From the NCBI GenBank assembly GCA_964427955.1, contig CAYRWY010000174.1, forward strand, positions 1 through 10,990: DNA of 10,990 bases, read 5' to 3'. Below are positions 8,241 through 10,990 of the stretch, in pieces (position 1 is the stretch's first letter; each line of letters starts with the position of its first letter). Both the position numbers and the translations under genes were made by a program. The notes under the pieces are model-generated. The model made no database searches. It saw nothing but the letters and a program-made list of their open reading frames with translations, and was not told where the DNA came from. This stretch comes from JACRBK01 sp964427955. GTDB lineage: Bacteria > Chloroflexota > Anaerolineae > Aggregatilineales > Aggregatilineaceae.

Positions 8241-9521
8241 CTACTTCAACACTTCCTGGATACGACTCGTCGTTTCGTCCAGACCATCCTGGACCGAGAC
8301 GGAGGTGGTCATGATCAGTTCGTGCTCTTCATTCAAAATCTGCTCGACTTCGCCCACCTGGGGATGCATGGGGAGTTCGAGGCGAACCGTCGTGGTTTGC
8401 AACGCTTCGGTGGCTTCAGCAGGAACACCATCGATCGCGGCGAAGACTTCCAGGATTTCGGGCGTGCGCAGCGCGGGGAGGTTGCCCATACCCGCCAGGA
8501 CTTTCGCCCCTTCCGGTCCGGTATAGAACTTGATGAAGTCCCAGGCCGCATCTTTGTTCTTCGACTTCTCGTTGATCGCCAGCGAGGTCAAGGTGCCCGC
8601 CGTCGTGCCCGCCGGAACGCCCTCGGGATGGGGGTACTTGGCCACGCCCCATCCGAAATCAAACTCGCCCTTGTTCTGAGCCGCGATCAAAGTGCCAATG
8701 AACCAGGACCCCATCGGGAGCATGGCGACCTGCCCGTTCTTGAAGGGGCCAGAGTAGTGGATGTTTCCGGCTCTCAGCTCACCGTAGTCCATGATGATGC
8801 CGTCTTTTTGCATCTTGGTCACCATGTCGTACATCGGGGCCATGAAGCTGTAGTCGTCCGAGATGATGGTATGCAGGCCATCTTGCACGGTCGCCAACTG
8901 GACGCACGAGCGCCAGGTGTGGAAATGCGCGCCATAGATTTTGTCGGCGCCGCTGCCGCTGGTCAGTTGGCGGGCCAGGGCATCGAACTCCGTCCAGGTC
9001 ATGTCGTTGGTGGGATAATCGACGCCCGCTGCATCGAAGATCGCCTTGTTGTAGTACAGAATCCAGATGTCACTCCGGAACGGCAGCGCGTAGATCGACC
9101 CTTCGTAGGTCAATTCTTCGGCGGCCCCGCTGTAGGCGCTCAGGTCGATCTCGCTGGCGGCGATGTAGTCATTCAAGGGGACGATCTGGCCTCGCGTCAG
9201 CATGGCGGAATAGCCGGGAATATCCTTGACAGTAATGATGTCCGTGTCATCGCCACCGGAGAGGCGGATATTCATCGTGTCTTGATATTCGGCGGAGGGC
9301 ACGTCGACCAGTTCGATGGTGACGTTCGGGTTGGCGGCTTCATACGCGTCAATCACCGCCTGCCAGTACGGGGTGGTGGCCACGTCCCACGCGGACATCG
9401 TAAGCTTTACGGATTCTTGGGCGGATACGCCGTGGGAGATCAGGCCCCCGTTTCCCACGCATAAGACGGCGAGCAGCACGGCGATAAAGTTTACGGTGCG
9501 CCGATTTAACCACTTGTTCAT
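8241..9521 (-). CDS. Extracellular sugar-binding protein of a CUT1 ABC importer
   Basis: Captures the carbohydrate outside the cytoplasmic membrane and delivers it to the two permeases. The 426 residues start with a Sec-type signal peptide: basic MNKWLNRR, hydrophobic 11-28, likely cleavage after Ala34 (GVSA/QES). The only Cys in it, at 21 in AVLC, does not fit a lipobox, so it does not look like a lipoprotein. The mature part has the family-1 binding-protein pattern: ANPNVTIELVDVPS, ADIIT-like DDTDIITVKD, ALPFRSDIWILYYNK, MTWTEFDALA, KNGQVAMLPMGSWF, and KNKDAAWDFIKFYTGPEG. ATG at 9521 has AAGGAG nine bases upstream. It lies 111 bp after the repressor gene and is followed by a strong hairpin, which would favour higher binding-protein levels than permease. 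Exact ligand is unknown; uronate oligosaccharide is inferred from the operon. Confidence 0.95.
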   Translation of the reverse strand: MNKWLNRRTVNFIAVLLAVLCVGNGGLISHGVSAQESVKLTMSAWDVATTPYWQAVIDAYEAANPNVTIELVDVPSAEYQDTMNIRLSGGDDTDIITVKDIPGYSAMLTRGQIVPLNDYIAASEIDLSAYSGAAEELTYEGSIYALPFRSDIWILYYNKAIFDAAGVDYPTNDMTWTEFDALARQLTSGSGADKIYGAHFHTWRSCVQLATVQDGLHTIISDDYSFMAPMYDMVTKMQKDGIIMDYGELRAGNIHYSGPFKNGQVAMLPMGSWFIGTLIAAQNKGEFDFGWGVAKYPHPEGVPAGTTAGTLTSLAINEKSKNKDAAWDFIKFYTGPEGAKVLAGMGNLPALRTPEILEVFAAIDGVPAEATEALQTTTVRLELPMHPQVGEVEQILNEEHELIMTTSVSVQDGLDETTSRIQEVLK

Positions 9522-9588
9522 TTTTTATTACTCCTTTATTATATTTGGGTGGCGATTGGGATGTATGCGTGTGCTCTTCAGGTTGTCA

Positions 9589-9598
9589 GGTATACCTC
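9589..9598. promoter_or_regulatory. Short palindrome and weak promoter-like sequence before the binding-protein gene
   Basis: AGGTATACCT is a perfect 10-bp palindrome in the 111-bp repressor/binding-protein spacer. On the minus strand it overlaps CTGACA (5 of 6 to the -35 consensus), but about 17 bases further on there is only a poor -10 candidate. It does not match the CGCAACCGGTTGCG operator upstream of the repressor. It could belong to a secondary promoter, or mean nothing. Confidence 0.2.
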
Positions 9599-9615
9599 CT
9601 CGTCTCCAGTATGAA

Positions 9616-9649
9616 GGGAAAGTTGCGTCAGGCTAGGGCGCACTTTCCC
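9616..9649 (-). terminator. Hairpin spanning the repressor stop codon
   Basis: GGGAAAGT (9616-9623) pairs with ACTTTCCC (9642-9649), an 8-bp stem extended by three GC pairs past a one-base bulge, with an 11-base loop. The TAG stop of the repressor gene (9633-9635) is in the loop. There is no T run after it on the minus strand, so full termination is doubtful. It may reduce read-through or stabilise one side of a processed transcript, giving different levels of regulator and importer. Confidence 0.4.
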
Positions 9650-10649
9650 GAATTATCAACGTCTGTTCGATGGTGATCGTCTCCTGGTTGCTTTCGCCGC
9701 CAATGCGTTCCAGCAGCATTTCTACGGCCAGGTTACCGATCTCCTGTTTAGGCGTCCGCAGCGTGGTCAGGCGGGGTCGGACGAGACTCGCCAGCAAAAT
9801 ATCATCACAGCCGGTGATGGCGATGTCATCCGGCACGCGGATACCCAGCTCTTCACAGGCGCGGATTGCCCCCACGGCCACCTGATCGTTGAAACAGACC
9901 ACCCCGTCGATGTCGGACAGGACCTTGCCCAGCCGTTTGAACGCTTCGTAGCCGCCTTCCAGGTTGGCTGGATGGCAGGTGGCGAACCAGTCAGGGTTGT
10001 TGGCCTGCCCGGCTTTTTCCAGCGCATTGACGAACCCGTAGTAACGTTTGGTGCTCGTCCTGGCATCGAGCGGGCCGCCCAGGTAGGTCAGGTGACGGCG
10101 GCCACTGTGGAGCAGGTGGTTGACGACCAGCGCCATGCCGCCTTCGTCATCCGTCCGGATCGCCCCCGCGAGATCGTGCCAGCCCAGACCCTGGCCGTTG
10201 ACGACCACGACGTTCTGAAACTGTTGGACCAGCGGCAGCAGCCGGTCTTCGGGGAGGCGGGGCGAACAGACCACGATGCCATCCACTTGAATGTCCTCCA
10301 GAAAGAGGAACATAGCCTCTTCCCGGTCCCAGTCGCCTTCGGTGTTGCACAACAGGATTTTGTAGTCGTTCTCCCAGGCGGTGTCTTCGGCGCCCCGCAC
10401 GATCTCGATGAAAAACTCGTTGGCGATGGTCGGCACGATCAACCCCAGCAAAAAGGTTCGATCGGTCGCCAGGCTGTGCGCGATACGGCTGCGGCGGTAA
10501 CCGAGTCTCTCCACGGCGGCCAGGACCCTGGCGCGTGTTTCGGGGCTGATCTCGCCCTTGTTATTCAGCACCCGCGACACCGTCGTTTTGGTGACGCCGG
10601 CCTGGTTAGCAACATCCGCTATCGTGACGCGTTTGGTTGAGCGAGACAC
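9633..10649 (-). CDS. LacI/GalR-family transcriptional regulator
   Basis: Probable repressor of this uronide operon. The 338 residues are family-typical. The N-terminal helix-turn-helix and hinge run about 8-62 (TIADVANQAGVTKTTVSRVL, then RARVLAAVERLGYRRSRIAHSLAT). The periplasmic-binding-protein-like effector domain follows from about 66 (FLLGLIVPTIANEFF), with FNDQVAVGAIRACEELG and ITGCDDILLASLVRPRLTTL near the C-terminus, both standard in the family. The start is GTG at 10649, supported by AAGGAT six bases upstream and by immediate entry into the DNA-binding domain. Upstream are a promoter and a perfect LacI-type palindrome, so autoregulation is likely. All six downstream genes lie on the same strand and may be co-transcribed with it. 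The inducer is unknown; a uronate oligosaccharide or its breakdown product is the natural guess. Confidence 0.95.
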   Translation of the reverse strand: MSRSTKRVTIADVANQAGVTKTTVSRVLNNKGEISPETRARVLAAVERLGYRRSRIAHSLATDRTFLLGLIVPTIANEFFIEIVRGAEDTAWENDYKILLCNTEGDWDREEAMFLFLEDIQVDGIVVCSPRLPEDRLLPLVQQFQNVVVVNGQGLGWHDLAGAIRTDDEGGMALVVNHLLHSGRRHLTYLGGPLDARTSTKRYYGFVNALEKAGQANNPDWFATCHPANLEGGYEAFKRLGKVLSDIDGVVCFNDQVAVGAIRACEELGIRVPDDIAITGCDDILLASLVRPRLTTLRTPKQEIGNLAVEMLLERIGGESNQETITIEQTLIIRESAP

Positions 10650-10655
10650 GCCGTG

Positions 10656-10661
10656 ATCCTT
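10656..10661 (-). promoter_or_regulatory. Ribosome binding site of the LacI-type gene
   Basis: AAGGAT on the minus strand, six bases before GTG at 10649. It decides in favour of this non-ATG start, because no ATG lies between it and the helix-turn-helix region. Confidence 0.7.
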
Positions 10662-10765
10662 AATCTAAAGCGGGCCGCAGTGGAGCATCCGACGATAGGA
10701 TGAAAGTGGGTGGCGGGACGAGAGAGAGGGGGAACATACCTGAATAATCCTCTGCTCAATATATA

Positions 10766-10780
10766 TAATAATCATTATGA
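10766..10780. promoter_or_regulatory. AT-rich palindrome resembling a Fur/PerR 7-1-7 box
   Basis: TAATAATCATTATGA matches 12 of the 14 specified positions of the classical Fur box TGATAAT-N-ATTATCA, and equally many of the PerR box. It sits in a very AT-rich stretch (about 10759-10790) of an otherwise GC-rich region, in the leader between the proposed transcription start and the repressor GTG. AT-rich sequence makes such matches by chance, and the stretch may instead be promoter DNA. No iron- or peroxide-related gene is in view. Confidence 0.25.
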
Positions 10781-10791
10781 TAAATATTTTC

Positions 10792-10816
10792 CGCAACCGG
10801 TTGCGTAACCGGTAAC
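10792..10816. promoter_or_regulatory. LacI-family operator (14-bp palindrome plus an adjoining half-repeat)
   Basis: CGCAACCGGTTGCG (10792-10805) is a perfect 14-bp palindrome with central CG, the form typical of LacI/GalR operators. Immediately next, GTAACCGGTAAC (10805-10816) repeats the AACCGG core with its centre exactly 12 bp further on. The two together cover roughly the transcription start and first 25 bases of the promoter at 10822-10849, a position suited to repression. The neighbouring LacI-type protein is the obvious candidate to bind. Confidence 0.75.
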
Positions 10817-10821
10817 ATCAC

Positions 10822-10849
10822 TTTATCATGAGTGCGCTGCCGTTGTCAA
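10822..10849 (-). promoter_or_regulatory. Sigma-70-type promoter of the repressor and probably the operon
   Basis: Minus strand: perfect -35 TTGACA (10849-10844), 16-bp spacer, -10 GATAAA (10827-10822, 4 of 6). Transcription would start near 10815, inside the operator region, leaving a leader of about 165 bases before GTG at 10649. The leader contains the AT-rich stretch and a small CATCC/GGATG hairpin (10686-10702). No equally good promoter is seen before the binding-protein gene, so this one may drive all seven genes. Confidence 0.6.
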
Positions 10850-10869
10850 GCCATCGACCAGAAGGGTGG

Positions 10870-10891
10870 GCCGGGAGCGCGCGCTCCCGGC
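10870..10891. repeat. Perfect 22-bp GC-rich palindrome
   Basis: GCCGGGAGCGCGCGCTCCCGGC reads the same on both strands; as RNA it would fold into a 9-bp stem with a GCGC loop. It lies about 20 bp upstream of the -35 element of the repressor promoter. No T run follows on either strand. It could be the terminator of a gene beyond the right edge, or a protein-binding site. Confidence 0.55.
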
Positions 10892-10945
10892 TGAGGATCT
10901 ACTGATCCTTGCACAAATAGCTAAACTTTTTGCCAGGGAGATTTA

Positions 10946-10990
10946 CCTCACCCCTGACCCCTCTCCAACTTTGGAGAGGGGAACAAGCCC
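10946..10990. repeat. REP-like dispersed palindromic repeat, running off the window
   Basis: A CTCACCCCTGACC lead-in followed by CCCCTCTCCAA / TTGGAGAGGGG (10958-10981), an 11-bp perfect inverted repeat with a two-base centre. I recognise this CACCCCTGACCCCTCTCC-type element from intergenic regions of many bacterial genomes, where it occurs in many copies. Only one copy is in the window, so repetition itself is not shown here. Together with 10850-10945 it marks non-coding sequence upstream of the operon; no gene is seen in 10650-10990. Confidence 0.6.

Noticed and set aside
8322..9464. Long plus-strand open frame of 380 codons opposite the binding protein
   Set aside because: Antisense shadow with low-complexity His/Gly/Arg composition and no family resemblance; the same holds for plus-strand frames at 3413-4543 and 4540-5535.
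9538..9543. TATAAT on the minus strand before the binding-protein gene
   Set aside because: Its predicted start site falls in the ribosome binding site (9531-9536) and there is no -35 element at a proper distance.
10764..10769. TATAAT on the plus strand as a rightward divergent promoter
   Set aside because: No acceptable -35 element 16-18 bp upstream and no gene to the right within the window.
10958..10981. Inverted repeat at the right edge as a CRISPR repeat
   Set aside because: Only one copy, with no spacer-repeat periodicity in the window; it fits a REP-like intergenic element.

Overview
The window looks like part of a bacterial metagenome scaffold of fairly high GC content. Its main content is a seven-gene, leftward (minus-strand) carbohydrate-utilisation operon. 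Reading from the right, the order is a LacI-type repressor, a sugar-binding protein, two CUT1 ABC permeases, a GH2 beta-glucuronidase, a GH88 unsaturated glucuronyl hydrolase and a heparinase II/III-type lyase. At the left edge lies a plus-strand CTP synthase (pyrG) without its first codons. A run of exactly 100 Ns (1575-1674) cuts the 3' ends of both pyrG and the lyase gene, so two contigs were joined here and the link between pyrG and the operon is a scaffolding inference. The taxon cannot be fixed from sequence alone. The gene style (CUT1 importer with cytoplasmic glycosidases, a LacI regulator, no SusC/SusD, a divergent CTP synthase) fits a Chloroflexota/Anaerolineae-like bacterium, which I hold only weakly.

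Region by region: 1-1574 pyrG; 1575-1674 gap; 1675-3382 lyase; 3395-4504 GH88; 4501-6306 GH2 (4-base ATGA overlap with GH88); 6363-7214 and 7230-8159 permeases; 8193-8224 strong intercistronic hairpin; 8241-9521 solute-binding protein; 9616-9649 hairpin over the repressor stop codon; 9633-10649 LacI regulator with a GTG start; 10650-10990 regulatory region with no gene. That last region holds a good sigma-70-type promoter, a perfect 14-bp LacI-family operator just downstream of it, an AT-rich Fur/PerR-like palindrome, a 22-bp GC palindrome and, at the right edge, a dispersed REP-like repeat.

How the genes work together (inference from families and motifs): the binding protein and two permeases import a uronic-acid-containing oligosaccharide, using an ATPase encoded elsewhere. 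None of the three enzymes has a signal peptide, so degradation is probably cytoplasmic. The lyase cleaves by beta-elimination and leaves 4,5-unsaturated uronate at new non-reducing ends. GH88 removes that unsaturated residue, and the GH2 enzyme removes saturated beta-glucuronate from original ends; its N-x-K carboxylate-recognition motif is present. The LacI repressor probably shuts off the whole unit, including its own gene, until an oligosaccharide or breakdown product is present. No sulfatase, hexosaminidase or ketouronate isomerase/reductase is visible, so the substrate is unresolved (unsulfated glycosaminoglycan, glucuronan or a plant/algal glucuronoglycan are all possible).

Points most worth a second look are the altered glutaminase loop and synthetase motif of the CTP synthase, the HNQND variant of the lyase's usual HNHND motif, the shortened active-site loop plus a compensating insertion in the beta-glucuronidase, and the operator/promoter arrangement in front of the repressor.
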